A stretch of 64,000 nucleotides of DNA. Source: an uncultured Dehalococcoidia bacterium (lineage in GTDB: Bacteria; Chloroflexota; Dehalococcoidia; Bin125). Below the pieces are notes generated by a model. That model saw only the letters and a list, made by a program, of their open reading frames with translations, was not told where the DNA came from and searched no databases. The stretch covers positions 372,001 to 436,000 of the forward strand of contig CATQGW010000001.1 of the NCBI GenBank assembly GCA_958295515.1. The letters run 5' to 3'. This document shows positions 40,732 through 51,270 of the stretch, in pieces. Each line of letters starts with the position of its first letter. Position 1 is the stretch's first letter. A program made the translations under genes and the position numbers.

Positions 40732-42150
40732 GTGGCAAGCAACGCGCCCAACCGGCAACCGTTCCGACAACAGCCCCGCCCGCTCACCCACACCGAACTC
40801 TGGCGGCGCGCGCTTGACCAACTGCGCAACACCCTCGCGCCCAGCACCTACGACACCTGGTTCGCCCACACCCGCGCCGTCGAGATGCGCGCCGGCAAGC
40901 TCATCATCGGCGTCGACAACATCTACAAGCGCGAGACCCTGCTCTCCAACCACTACCCCGCCATCTCGATCGCTGTCAAAGAAGCCGCCGGACGGCTGAT
41001 CGAGATCGAGGTGATCGTCGACGACCGCCTACCCTCCGAGCCCCCGCCGGATGCAATCGCGGCCAATCGCAAGCAAACCTCCGAGGCCCGCGCCCCCGTC
41101 TCGCGTTCCTACCCCGCCCTGAGACCCAACTACACCCTGGACAGCTTCATCGTCGGCCCCTCCAACCAGCACGCCCACGCCGCCGCCACCGCCGTCGCCG
41201 AGGCCCCCGGCCACTCCTACAACCCGCTCTTCATCTACTCCCGCTCCGGCCTGGGCAAAACCCATCTACTCCACGCCGTCGCCCACGTCGCCGTCGCCCA
41301 GGATCTGCAAACCATCTGCCTCCCCTACATGTCCCTCCTCCGCGAATTCGTCGCCGCCGTGCAAAGCGGCGCCCGCGCCGCCTTCCAGGCCAAATTCGAG
41401 CAGGCCGACATGCTGCTCGTCGACGATATCCAGGGCCTCACCACCGAAGGCATGCAGAACGAGTTCTTCGAATTCTTCAACGACCTGCATCTGGCCGACA
41501 ACCAGATCGTGCTGGCCAGCGACGTCCCGCCGCGGCGCATCCCCGGCCTGCCCGAACGACTCATCACCCGCTTCGAGTGGGGGATGCTCACAGAGATAGG
41601 CAAGCCCGAATTCGAGACCCGCCTCGCCATCCTGCGCCGCAAGTGCGACGAGCAGGGCATGCGCGCCGGCGACGATGTGCTGCACCTGCTCGCCCAGCGC
41701 CCCTCCCACAGCGTCCGCGACCTCGAACAGTCCCTCAACCAGGTCCGCCTGCACTCCGCCATCGAAGGCGCTCCAATCAGCGCCCCCCTCGCCCTGCGCG
41801 CCCTCGAACACTTCAGCTCCGAAGAAGACCTGCGCACCCCACCCACCGTCGGCGAAATCATCAACGCCACTTGCGAAGCCACCGGCGTACCCCCCGAAGC
41901 CTTCACCACCAAGCGCAAAGACCAGCGCGCCGCACGCGCCCGACACCTCGCCATGTACCTCGCCCGCGAGCACACCGGCCTCTCCTACAAGGAAATCGGC
42001 AGCTTCTTCGGCGACCGCGACCACACCACCGTCCTTCATGGCTACCGCAAAATCCTCGAGGAAGTCGATGGCGACGAGCGCCGCGGCATCCAAGCCAAAG
42101 CCGAAACCCAGCGCCTCATCTCCGACATCCGCTCCCGCCTACGCCTCTAA
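40732..42150 (+). CDS. dnaA: Chromosomal replication initiator protein DnaA
   Basis: A 472-residue DnaA. Domain I is LWRRALDQLRNTLAPSTYDTWFAHT near residue 22-50; domain III has Walker A YSRSGLGKTHLLHAV near 169 and Walker B MLLVDDIQGL near 225, with VLASDVPPRRIPGL as sensor I region; domain IV ends with the DNA-binding signature YKEIGSFFGDRDHTTVLHGYRKI. The glycines before GLGKT, usually GG(V/T)GLGKT, are Arg-Ser here. GTG start behind GGGAGATCC. It opens the origin and regulates transcription. Neither dnaN nor recF follows, gyrB does. Confidence 0.97.
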   Translation: MASNAPNRQPFRQQPRPLTHTELWRRALDQLRNTLAPSTYDTWFAHTRAVEMRAGKLIIGVDNIYKRETLLSNHYPAISIAVKEAAGRLIEIEVIVDDRLPSEPPPDAIAANRKQTSEARAPVSRSYPALRPNYTLDSFIVGPSNQHAHAAATAVAEAPGHSYNPLFIYSRSGLGKTHLLHAVAHVAVAQDLQTICLPYMSLLREFVAAVQSGARAAFQAKFEQADMLLVDDIQGLTTEGMQNEFFEFFNDLHLADNQIVLASDVPPRRIPGLPERLITRFEWGMLTEIGKPEFETRLAILRRKCDEQGMRAGDDVLHLLAQRPSHSVRDLEQSLNQVRLHSAIEGAPISAPLALRALEHFSSEEDLRTPPTVGEIINATCEATGVPPEAFTTKRKDQRAARARHLAMYLAREHTGLSYKEIGSFFGDRDHTTVLHGYRKILEEVDGDERRGIQAKAETQRLISDIRSRLRL

Positions 42151-42212
42151 CCCCCGCCCAACCCCCACCACGCGCAGGAAGACACGCGACAGACCAGATA
42201 CCGCCCGCGTAG

Positions 42213-44192
<1,980 letters not shown>

Positions 44193-44198
44193 GGCGGC

Positions 44199-44858
44199 AT
44201 GAGCCGCGACACCCTGGCAGGCGCGCTGCCGCCCGCGCTGCGGCGCAGCTGGCGCGGACGCCCCCGCCTGCTGCTGGAAGACACCCCCGCGCCCCAGCTC
44301 GCGCAGCTGCTCCCGCTCCAACCCAACGACCGCCTGCTCACACTGGGGCGCGACGCCCCGCTGCTCGCCGCCGAACTGGCCGACGCCGCCGGCCTGCTGC
44401 GCCCGCCGCTCGCCGCGCTGGGACGCCGTCCCGCGGCATCCGCCGACACCGCCGCCCGCCTGGGCGTAGACATCCTGCGCTGCCGCGCCGACCGCCTGCC
44501 GCTGCCCGACAGCTCCCTCAGCGTGATCGTCGCGCCCCACCTGCTGCGCGGCTGGGACGACGCGCGGCTGGCCCGCGCCCTCGAAGAGGCCCGGCGCGTG
44601 CTGGGCCACAACGGCGTCTGCGCGCTCTGGGAGATCGCGCCGCCGAACTCTCCGCGGCTCGAAGCGGCCTGGCGAACCTGGCTCGGCGGCGAGCCCCAAC
44701 TCCGCTCATTCGCCCAGATCGGGCGAGCCGCCTACGACGCAGGCTTCGCCTGGGTGCAAACCCTGCCGCTGCGCCCCTTCCTCTGGCCGCCCGGACCGAG
44801 AATCGCCGTGTTGATGCGCAAGGAGCACTACACCGCCGACTCGCCCGCTCGTGGGTAA
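44199..44858 (+). CDS. SAM-dependent methyltransferase-like protein
   Basis: A 219-residue protein with a class-I methyltransferase outline: a degenerate motif I ([16 protein letters not shown]) near residue 45, an acidic-strand equivalent, then [49 protein letters not shown], which is the motif IV-VI pattern of Methyltransf_11 proteins. The glycine-rich loop is poor (GRDAP in place of GxGxG), so SAM binding is not certain. It starts 6 bases after gyrB and is surely on the same transcript. Substrate unknown. Confidence 0.65.
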   Translation: MSRDTLAGALPPALRRSWRGRPRLLLEDTPAPQLAQLLPLQPNDRLLTLGRDAPLLAAELADAAGLLRPPLAALGRRPAASADTAARLGVDILRCRADRLPLPDSSLSVIVAPHLLRGWDDARLARALEEARRVLGHNGVCALWEIAPPNSPRLEAAWRTWLGGEPQLRSFAQIGRAAYDAGFAWVQTLPLRPFLWPPGPRIAVLMRKEHYTADSPARG

Positions 44859-45004
44859 CGCCGCCGCCGACCCCCGCGCTCATCCACCGCCATCCCCCAG
44901 CCGTGCCCATCCGCTGCACCACCTCTCCACCCACCCAAACGCCGCATTTCCGCGCCCTGCGCGCCAAAACCCTCAGCGGTCCACGCCAGACACACGCATA
45001 GCAA

Positions 45005-45087
45005 CAGCGTTAACGGAGAGTCATTAATTCCTTTCTTTACCTTCCCCTTCAGAAAAGAGCCGTGAAAACGGTGCGTTGTGTGGACAA
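45005..45087. other. AT-rich island with a DnaA-box-like site upstream of obgE
   Basis: Within a 255-base spacer, the stretch 45005-45070 (GTTAACGG, ATTAATTCCTTTCTTT, GAAAACGG) is by eye the most AT-rich in the window. It ends near TGTGGACAA (45079-45087), one base from a DnaA box. It could be an upstream promoter element for obgE or an unwinding element; the rest of the spacer shows nothing I can name. Confidence 0.4.
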
Positions 45088-45101
45088 GCGCCGCGCCGAC
45101 G

Positions 45102-45107
45102 TAGAAT
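45102..45107 (+). promoter_or_regulatory. -10 box of obgE (leaderless pattern)
   Basis: TAGAAT lies exactly 6 bases before the ATG and there is no Shine-Dalgarno sequence. A TGGACA (-35-like) lies 15 bases upstream. Transcription would start at or near the A of the ATG. Confidence 0.5.
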
Positions 45108-45113
45108 CACCCC

Positions 45114-46382
45114 ATGCTTGATGTCGTCGAAATCGAGGCCGTGGGCGGAATGGGCGGGCGCGGCGCAGTGTCCTTCCGACGCGAGAAATACGTGCCGCGC
45201 GGCGGGCCCGACGGCGGACGCGGCGGACGCGGCGGCGACGTGATCGTGCAGGCCAACGCTCAGCTGAACACACTCCGCCGCTACCGCCGCCAGCGCATCT
45301 TCCGCGCCGAAGCCGGCGCGCCGGGCGGCACCAACAACCGCCGCGGGCGCGCCGGCGCCTCGCTGATCCTGCAGCTGCCGGTCGGCGCGGTAGTCAGCCG
45401 CGTCAAGCCCGACGGACTCGAGCAGCTGGTCGACCTGCGCGAGCACGGCGAGAGCGTGCTGGCCGCCTGGGGCGGCGACGGCGGCTACGGCAACACCTGG
45501 TTCAAAAGCTCCACGAACCGCGCCCCCCGAGTCGCCCAGCGCGGCGGCGAGGGCGAACGCCTGCGCCTCCGCATCGAGCTGCGCGTGCTGGCCGACATCG
45601 GCATCGTCGGACTGCCCAACGCCGGCAAGTCCTCGCTGCTCCGCCTCCTCAGCAGCGCCCGCCCGCGCGTCGCCGCCTACCCCTTCACCACCCTCGAGCC
45701 GCACCTCGGAGTGGTCGAAACCGGCTGGGACGAGGTAGTGGTGGCCGATCTGCCCGGCCTGATCGAGGGCGCGGCCGAAGGCGCGGGGCTGGGGCACGAC
45801 TTCCTGCGCCACGCCAGCCGCACCCGCGTGCTGCTGCACCTGATCGACGGCTCAAGCGAGGACCCGGTCGCAGCGCGCGAGACAATCAACCGCGAGCTCG
45901 CCGCCTACAGCGCGGAGTTGGCCGCCACACCCCAGATCGTGGCGATCAACAAGGCCGACCTGCCGGAAGTGCAGGAGCGCCGCGCAGCGCTGGAGACCGC
46001 CTTCGGCGACGCCCCGACGCTCTTCTGCTCCGCACTCAGCGGCGACGGCGCAGAGGCAGTGGTCGAAGCCTGCGTGGACCGCCTACAGGAGGTGCGCGCG
46101 GAGGACGCCGAAACCCCACCCCCGCCGCCCACCCTGCGCCCCAAGCCCGATCGACGGCGCTTCACCATCGAGCAGCTGCGCGACCGCGCATTCCGCGTAC
46201 ACGGCGCCGGCGTCGAACACTTCGTGGCCATGATGGACCTCGAGGACGAGCAGGGGCTGGCGGAGACCTACCGCTGGCTCGAGCGCCGCGGCGTCGCAGC
46301 CGCGCTGCAACGCGCAGGCGCGCAGCCCGGCGACCGCGTCGCAATCGGCCGCAGCGCCCTGACCTGGGAGTGGGAACGCTGA
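45114..46382 (+). CDS. obgE: GTPase ObgE/CgtA
   Basis: A 422-residue Obg GTPase. The glycine-rich Obg fold is residues 1-155 (GRGAVSFRREKYVPRGGPDGG), the G domain has G1 GLPNAGKSSLL near 165, G2 in YPFTTLEPHLGVV, G3 DLPGLI near 210 and G4 NKADLP near 280, and a C-terminal OCT domain (FRVHGAGVEHFVAMMDLEDEQGLAETYRWLERRGV) follows from ~345. It acts in late 50S assembly and stress control. The start lies 6 bases after TAGAAT without a ribosome site. nadD overlaps its end by 13 bases. Confidence 0.96.
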   Translation: MLDVVEIEAVGGMGGRGAVSFRREKYVPRGGPDGGRGGRGGDVIVQANAQLNTLRRYRRQRIFRAEAGAPGGTNNRRGRAGASLILQLPVGAVVSRVKPDGLEQLVDLREHGESVLAAWGGDGGYGNTWFKSSTNRAPRVAQRGGEGERLRLRIELRVLADIGIVGLPNAGKSSLLRLLSSARPRVAAYPFTTLEPHLGVVETGWDEVVVADLPGLIEGAAEGAGLGHDFLRHASRTRVLLHLIDGSSEDPVAARETINRELAAYSAELAATPQIVAINKADLPEVQERRAALETAFGDAPTLFCSALSGDGAEAVVEACVDRLQEVRAEDAETPPPPPTLRPKPDRRRFTIEQLRDRAFRVHGAGVEHFVAMMDLEDEQGLAETYRWLERRGVAAALQRAGAQPGDRVAIGRSALTWEWER

Positions 46383-47014
46383 GCGCCGCAAACAGCCCCC
46401 TGCGCTTTGAGCCGCACGAGCGCGTCGGTGCGCTGGGCGGGACATTCGATCCCATCCACCGCGCCCACCTCCACCTCGCCGACGCCGCGGCCACGACGCT
46501 ACAGCTCGACCGGATGCTGCTAATCCCGGCCGGCGATCCGTGGATGAAGCGGGATCGCGAGATCACGGACGCCCGCCATCGCTACGCAATGGTCGAAGCG
46601 GTCGTGCGCGAGCGCGGCGGCGGCCTGGAAGTGTCGGACATCGAGCTGCGGCGCGAAGGCCCGACCTACACGCTCGACACCCTGCGCGAGCTCCACGCGG
46701 CAGGCGCATCCCAGCTCTGGTGGGTCTTGGGCGGCGACGCCCTCCAAAGCCTGCCGCGCTGGCACCAGGCGTCCAAACTGCTCACCCTGGCGCGCCTCGC
46801 CGTAGCCGCCCGCCCCGGCGCACAGCTGCAACGCCAACAGCTCGACCAACTCATGCCCGGCCTCAGCCGCTGGGTCGACTGGCTGCCAATGCCCCCCGTA
46901 GACCTCAGCGCCAGCGAGCTCCGCACAAAACTCTCACGCGGCGAGGACACAGCCACAGACCTCCCCCCCGCCGCCCTCAACTACATCCGCCGCCACCACC
47001 TCTACACCCCCTAA
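46370..47014 (+). CDS. nadD: Nicotinate-nucleotide adenylyltransferase
   Basis: A 214-residue NadD. The nucleotidyltransferase motif is GALGGTFDPIHRAHLHLAD near residue 20, with GDPWMKRDREITDARHRYAMVEAVVR near 55-80, REGPTYTLDTLRELH near 95 and the LSASELRTKLSRG segment near 180 in place of the usual ISST-x-IR. It makes deamido-NAD from nicotinate mononucleotide and ATP. GTG start inside the end of obgE. The gene ends at a 405-base repeat-filled spacer. Confidence 0.93.
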   Translation: MGTLSAANSPLRFEPHERVGALGGTFDPIHRAHLHLADAAATTLQLDRMLLIPAGDPWMKRDREITDARHRYAMVEAVVRERGGGLEVSDIELRREGPTYTLDTLRELHAAGASQLWWVLGGDALQSLPRWHQASKLLTLARLAVAARPGAQLQRQQLDQLMPGLSRWVDWLPMPPVDLSASELRTKLSRGEDTATDLPPAALNYIRRHHLYTP

Positions 47015-47078
47015 CCCTCGCCCCTCCACTCCCGTCACGCCCGCGCCCCCTCCGGTCATACCCCGCGCCCCAAAGATC

Positions 47079-47124
47079 CCGTCATACCCGCGCTTGCCGC
47101 GGGTATCTCGCCGTGACCAGCACC
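47079..47124. repeat. REP-like element, type 1
   Basis: Consensus copy with stem ATACCCGCG/CGCGGGTAT. First of three hairpin elements in the spacer after nadD; I see no gene in that spacer. Confidence 0.85.
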
Positions 47125-47201
47125 AAGCCCACGTGCAGTCTCCCGCCCCCTTTCCGTCACCCCCGCGCCCCCTCACTTCGTCATACCCACCCCTCTTTTT
47201 T

Positions 47202-47286
47202 CCGTCATTCCCGCCCCCGAGCGGGAATCTCCCACGCGCAACCGCCCAGGCACCGCCACAAGATTCCCGCGTTCGCGGGAATGACG
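47202..47286. repeat. REP doublet (BIME-like), type 2
   Basis: The 85-base facing-hairpin unit seen at 24019 and 31408, here with CCCCGA in the left loop and TT in the right. Confidence 0.85.
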
Positions 47287-47308
47287 AGGGGGCACCGCCC
47301 CCAAAGAT

Positions 47309-47354
47309 CCCGTCATACCCGCGCTTGCCGCGGGTATCCCGCTGTGACCAGCAC
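47309..47354. repeat. REP-like element, type 1
   Basis: A second consensus copy in the same spacer, only 230 bases from the first and in the same orientation; the right flank reads CCCGCTGTGACCAGCACC. Confidence 0.85.
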
Positions 47355-47419
47355 CAAACCTGCGTGCCGCCTCCCACCCCACTTGACAACCCACCCCCCA
47401 CCAATGTCTAATACAGAAC

Positions 47420-48106
47420 ATGAGTGCCACTCCCGTCTCCCCCCAACGACGCCGACGCATCCTCCACGCCCACCAACTGCGTCAGACCGGCGCCACCACC
47501 CGCAGCATCGCCCAAGTCCTCAACGTCGCACCCTCCACCATCCACGACGACCTCCGCCTGCTCGAACAGCACTGGCAAGAAATCGCCCAACAAGCCGCCG
47601 CCGACGCCCTGCTGACCGCCCTCGGCGCGCTCCAAATCAGCCTCAACAGCTTCTTCCACTCCCAACCCAACGGAGCCAACCCTTTCGCCGCCAATCAGCG
47701 CGAGCTGATCATGGTCTGCCGCGAACTGCGCCAAACCGTCAACCAAATCCACAAACTCCAGCCCGAAGACTCCACTCAGGACTCCCCGCCAGACCCGCCC
47801 GACTACCCCGACGACCAGCTCGCCGACGCCGAGCGCCACCGAACACCATCGGACACAGTCGGACAAAATCGAACACAGCCGAACACCACCGAACAAGATC
47901 GAACAGGATCGCACCCCACCGCACCCCCCTCACCAGATAGCGAACCCCCGCTCAGCCCCGAGCTGTTCGCCGAAGCGCTCGAATTCATCGCCAAACACCA
48001 CCGCCTCGAAGACGCCCCACCGCCATCACCCCCCAACCGCGCCGCCCGCCGCGCCCAACAACGCCGACAACGCAAGAAATCACCCCAACCGGCCACCTCC
48101 CGTTAG
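47420..48106 (+). CDS. HTH-domain protein with a repetitive linker
   Basis: A 228-residue protein. Residues ~10-45 form a helix-turn-helix (RRRRILHAHQLRQTGATTRSIAQVLNVAPSTIHDDLRLLEQHW), of the kind found in small terminase subunits, homeodomain-like regulators and transposase N-termini. Residues ~50-110 look helical; from ~115 the protein is Pro/Asp/Thr/Asn-rich and disordered, encoded partly by a 10-bp repeat array, and it ends in a basic RRAQQRRQRKK patch. No catalytic domain is present, so a DNA-binding regulator is most likely. Function unknown. It starts near the last copies of the hairpin repeats. Confidence 0.6.
   Translation: MSATPVSPQRRRRILHAHQLRQTGATTRSIAQVLNVAPSTIHDDLRLLEQHWQEIAQQAAADALLTALGALQISLNSFFHSQPNGANPFAANQRELIMVCRELRQTVNQIHKLQPEDSTQDSPPDPPDYPDDQLADAERHRTPSDTVGQNRTQPNTTEQDRTGSHPTAPPSPDSEPPLSPELFAEALEFIAKHHRLEDAPPPSPPNRAARRAQQRRQRKKSPQPATSR
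47841..47910. repeat. 10-bp tandem repeat array inside the HTH gene
   Basis: Seven consecutive 10-base units follow G(A/G)ACANNNTC or close variants (GAACACCATC, GGACACAGTC, GAACAAGATC, GAACAGGATC...). Weaker units flank it at 47831 and 47911. Ten is not a multiple of three, so gain or loss of a unit would shift the reading frame. Confidence 0.8.
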
Positions 48107-48124
48107 CCCCGCGCCCCCCTTTCT

Positions 48125-48152
48125 CCGTCATTCCCGCCCTCGAGCGGGAATC
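48125..48152. repeat. REP half-element, type 2 left hairpin
   Basis: CCGTCATTCCCGC...GCGGGAATCT: only the left hairpin of the type 2 doublet, in the spacer between the HTH gene and trmO. Confidence 0.75.
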
Positions 48153-48204
48153 TCCCCGCCCCACCTCCCAGCCCCCAAGTAGGCTGACCCGGAGGAGTGC
48201 GCTC

Positions 48205-48714
48205 TTGCCCGGCTGGCGCGAACGACTGCGGCTCACCAACCCCCGCGACGCCCGCGAGGCCGCGCTGCGCTCCCTGCCCCAACACCTCGGCGACCTCGAA
48301 CCCATCGGCGTCGTCCGCAACGGCATCGACGACACCTCCGGACGCGTCTGGGCCCAAGTCAAATCTGAACTCATCTTCCGCGAAGAATTCGCCCCCGCCC
48401 TCGAAGGCATCGACGGCTTCTCCCACCTCTTCGTGATCAGCTGGATGAACCGCGTCACCGACGACGGCCGCAGCCTCCTGCGCCTGCATCCCAGCGGCGA
48501 CGACCGCACCCCCGAACTCGGCGTCTTCGCCACCCGCACCGCCCACCGCCCCAACCCCATCGCCATCTCCATCGTGCCCGTCGAGCGCGTCCGCGGACAC
48601 ATCATCCACGTCGTCGGCCTCGACGTCGTCAACGGCACCCCCCTGCTCGACGTCAAGCCCTACGTCAGCTTCTACGACTCCTTCGACGCCACCATCCCCA
48701 AGTGGGCCGAATAG
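48205..48714 (+). CDS. trmO: tRNA (N6-threonylcarbamoyladenosine37-N6)-methyltransferase TrmO
   Basis: A 169-residue TsaA/YaeB-family protein. Family motifs are LEPIGVVRN near residue 31, EGIDGFSHLFVISWMNR near 68-85, and the SAM-site signature GVFATRTAHRPNPIAISIV near 110-130, then LDVVNGTPLLDVKPYV. TrmO N6-methylates t6A37 in some ANN-decoding tRNAs. The gene starts at TTG eight bases after a strong GGAGGA; TAGGCT at about 48181 is a possible -10. The Nudix gene starts one base after its stop. Confidence 0.88.
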   Translation: MPGWRERLRLTNPRDAREAALRSLPQHLGDLEPIGVVRNGIDDTSGRVWAQVKSELIFREEFAPALEGIDGFSHLFVISWMNRVTDDGRSLLRLHPSGDDRTPELGVFATRTAHRPNPIAISIVPVERVRGHIIHVVGLDVVNGTPLLDVKPYVSFYDSFDATIPKWAE

Positions 48715-48715
48715 G

Positions 48716-49219
48716 ATGCCCCGCCTGCGCACCCGCTTCGTCGCCGTCTATCACGTCCGCCCCGCTCCCTCCGGCGGAGTCGAATTCCTCCTCCTCCAGC
48801 GCCCCGAAACCCACCGCTTCGCCGGCGCCTGGCAGACCGTCGGCGGGCACATCGAGGAGCGCCGGGGCGAAACCGCCTGGCAAGCCGCCGTCCGCGAAGC
48901 CCACGAAGAAACCGGGCTGCCGGTGCAGCGCTGGTTTCGCATCGACCGCCCCGAGACGTTCTACAACCCGGAAAGCGACTCGATCGAATTCGTCCCCTCC
49001 TTCGTCGCCCTGGTTGACCGCGACGCCGCCCCAACGCTCTCCGATGAGCACTGCGCCTGGCGCTGGGCGTCGCCCTCGGAAGCCGCCGCCGGCGTCAACT
49101 GGCTCAACGTGCGCGACTCGATCCTGCTGGTCGCGGAAGCGTTCCGCGATCCCGCTCACCCCGGCCTCGGCGTCTGGGAATTCTCGCCCGCCGAACTCGA
49201 AGCGCGGCTGCACAGGTGA
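48716..49219 (+). CDS. Nudix hydrolase
   Basis: A 167-residue Nudix protein. The Nudix box G-x5-E-x7-REUxEExGU is seen as GGHIEERRGETAWQAAVREAHEETGL around residue 42-68, with all catalytic glutamates. The opening RFVAVYHVRPAPSGGVEFLLLQR is typical of dATP/dihydroneopterin-triphosphate-type members, but substrates vary widely. It begins one base after trmO, so expression is coupled; the YchF-like gene follows 31 bases later. Confidence 0.9.
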   Translation: MPRLRTRFVAVYHVRPAPSGGVEFLLLQRPETHRFAGAWQTVGGHIEERRGETAWQAAVREAHEETGLPVQRWFRIDRPETFYNPESDSIEFVPSFVALVDRDAAPTLSDEHCAWRWASPSEAAAGVNWLNVRDSILLVAEAFRDPAHPGLGVWEFSPAELEARLHR

Positions 49220-49250
49220 ACACTCGCCGCAAGCGTGCGACGATACCCAC

Positions 49251-50339
49251 ATGCCCTCCATCGGATTGATCGGCTTCGAGCGCTCGGGCAAGACGACGCT
49301 CTTCAACGCCCTGACCGGCGCGCAGCGCCCCACCGGCTTCGCCGCCCACCAGGACCCGCACGAGGGCGTCGTGCCCGCCGCCGATGAGCGCCTCGCCCGC
49401 CTCTCCGCGCTCTACCAGCCGCGCAAAACGACCCCGGCCACGCTGGAGGTGGTCGATTTCCCCGGCGCGGGCTTCGCCGGCGCGCTGGGCGGCGGCGAGC
49501 CGCCCTCCACCCGGCTGCTCGACCAACTCTCCCAGCTCGACGCGCTGGCCCACGTCGTGCGCGCCTTCGAAAACGACGCCATCCCGCACCCCGCCGAGCG
49601 AATCGACCCCGCCGCCGACATCGAAGCCATGCAGCTCGAACTCACCTTCGCCGACCTCGCCCTGATCGAAAAACGGCTGGAGCGAATCGCCCAGGAAACC
49701 AAATCAATGAAAGCCGCCGAGCGAGTCGCCGCCGATCGCGAGGTCGACGTACTGCGCCGCCTGCAAGCGCACCTCTCCGACGGCGGAACCACGCTCGACG
49801 CGCCGCTCGCCGAAGAAGAGCGCGCCGGCCTGCGCCACTACCGCTTCCTCACCGAGCGTCCGCTGCTCACACTGCTCAACCTCGGCGAAGAAGACGCCGC
49901 CGACGCAGGGAGCGCCGCCGTGCGCTTCGGCGGCGAGGGCGCATTCGTCGCGCTCTGCGCTCGCCTCGAAGAGGAACTGCGCGCCTTCGAGGAGGACGAA
50001 GCCGCGGCCTACCGCGAGGAGCTCGGCGTCGGCGCAGGCGCAGTCGAAACCGCCCTGCAAGAATCCTTCCGCCTGCTCGGCCTGCGCACCTTCTTCACCG
50101 TCGGCGAGGACGAATGCCGCGCCTGGACCGTGCCCGGCGGCGCATCCGCCCAGCGCGCCGCCGGACGCATCCACTCCGACCTCGAACGCGGCTTCATCCG
50201 CGCCGAAGTCGTCCGCTGGGACGACCTGCTCGATTGCGGCTCGGAAGCCGAGGCCAAAAAGCGCGCCCTCCTCCACACCGAAGGCAAGGACTACCAAGTC
50301 CAGGACGGCGATGTCCTCCACATCCTCTTCAACGTCTAG
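49251..50339 (+). CDS. YchF/OLA1-family ATPase
   Basis: A 362-residue P-loop protein. G1 is GFERSGKTTLFNALTG at the N-terminus (usual YchF: GLPNVGKST), followed by VDFPGAGFA as the G3 region, a coiled helical insert (EAMQLELTFADLALIEKRLERIAQE) typical of YchF, and a C-terminal TGS domain (FFTVGEDECRAWTVPGGASAQRAAGRIHSDLERGFIRAEVVRW) very like the consensus. YchF hydrolyses ATP rather than GTP and associates with ribosomes. The altered G1 and the absence of a clear NKxE-type motif mark a divergent member. No ribosome site; GACGAT lies 6 bases upstream of the ATG. Confidence 0.85.
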   Translation: MPSIGLIGFERSGKTTLFNALTGAQRPTGFAAHQDPHEGVVPAADERLARLSALYQPRKTTPATLEVVDFPGAGFAGALGGGEPPSTRLLDQLSQLDALAHVVRAFENDAIPHPAERIDPAADIEAMQLELTFADLALIEKRLERIAQETKSMKAAERVAADREVDVLRRLQAHLSDGGTTLDAPLAEEERAGLRHYRFLTERPLLTLLNLGEEDAADAGSAAVRFGGEGAFVALCARLEEELRAFEEDEAAAYREELGVGAGAVETALQESFRLLGLRTFFTVGEDECRAWTVPGGASAQRAAGRIHSDLERGFIRAEVVRWDDLLDCGSEAEAKKRALLHTEGKDYQVQDGDVLHILFNV

Positions 50340-50365
50340 CCCCGCTCCGCCCCCGGCGCCACGAG

Positions 50366-50371
50366 TATCCT
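50366..50371 (+). promoter_or_regulatory. -10 box of the XdhC gene (leaderless pattern)
   Basis: TATCCT ends 6 bases before the ATG at 50378. The intervening CCC-rich bases hold no ribosome site, so the mRNA probably starts at the initiation codon. Confidence 0.45.
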
Positions 50372-50377
50372 GCCCCC

Positions 50378-51244
50378 ATGCCCAGCCCTGCGACCCCCGC
50401 CGACCTGGCCGCAGCCCTGCTGCGCGCCGCCCGCGACGGCCCCGCCCTCGCATCCTGCACCGTGCTCTCCGCCCCCGTCGGCGCAGCGGTCATCGGCGCG
50501 AAGATGCTCGTGCCGGCCGACGCCCCGCCGCTCGGCTCCATCGGCGGCGGTGCCCTCGAAGCGGCCGTCGCCGAGCGCGCCCGCGCCGCCATCCCCCAAC
50601 ATCTGGTCGCCACCATCGCCTTCACTCCCGACGGCGAAATCGTCGAAGGCCGGCGGGCCATCGAAGCCGCCCAGGCCATCGTCGAAATCCTGATCGAGGT
50701 CGTCGAGCCCGCCGCCACCCTGCTGGTCGTGGGCGGCGGGCACGTAGGCCGCGCCGTCGGCGAAGTCGGCGCAATCCTGGGCATGGATGTCGTGCTGCTC
50801 GACGACCGCGAGGACTACGCCAACCCTGAGCGCTTCCCCTATCCCTGCCGTGTGATCTGCGGCGACTTCGCCGAAGAGCTCGAGCGCTTCCCGATCAACG
50901 CCAACACCTACATCGTGCTCGTCTCGCGCGGCCATCTGGTCGACGAACTCAGCCTCCGCCAGGTCGCCGAGCGCGGCCCCGGCTACGTCGGCATGATCGG
51001 CTCCAAACGCCGCACCCGCACCGTGCTCCAACACCTCGCCGAAGACGGCGTCGACCCAGACGCGCTCGAGCGCGTCTTCACCCCGATCGGCCTGGACATC
51101 GGCGCGGAGACGCCGGAGGAGATCGCCGTCTCAGTGCTGGGCGAGATCATCCTCGTCCGTCGCGGCGGCGGCGCGCTGCCGATGTCGGCGCGCGGGCGCG
51201 AGCTGGCCGCCCGCGGCCGCCCGCAAGGCGCGGCGGCAGGCTAA
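50378..51244 (+). CDS. XdhC/CoxI-family protein (molybdenum hydroxylase maturation)
   Basis: A 288-residue XdhC. The N-terminal XdhC/CoxI domain has a GSIGGGALEAAVAERAR segment near residue 50-65, and the C-terminal Rossmann domain ATLLVVGGGHVGRAVGEVGAILGMDVVLLDDRE near 110-140 continues to YVGMIGSKRRTRTVLQHL and the closing IGLDIGAETPEEIAVSVLGEIILVR. XdhC proteins bind the molybdenum cofactor and add the sulfido ligand for xanthine-dehydrogenase-type enzymes. No molybdenum hydroxylase is in the window. The related single-domain gene follows 26 bases later. Confidence 0.88.
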   Translation: MPSPATPADLAAALLRAARDGPALASCTVLSAPVGAAVIGAKMLVPADAPPLGSIGGGALEAAVAERARAAIPQHLVATIAFTPDGEIVEGRRAIEAAQAIVEILIEVVEPAATLLVVGGGHVGRAVGEVGAILGMDVVLLDDREDYANPERFPYPCRVICGDFAEELERFPINANTYIVLVSRGHLVDELSLRQVAERGPGYVGMIGSKRRTRTVLQHLAEDGVDPDALERVFTPIGLDIGAETPEEIAVSVLGEIILVRRGGGALPMSARGRELAARGRPQGAAAG

Positions 51245-51270
51245 GATCGAGTCGGATTGCGAAGTGAACC

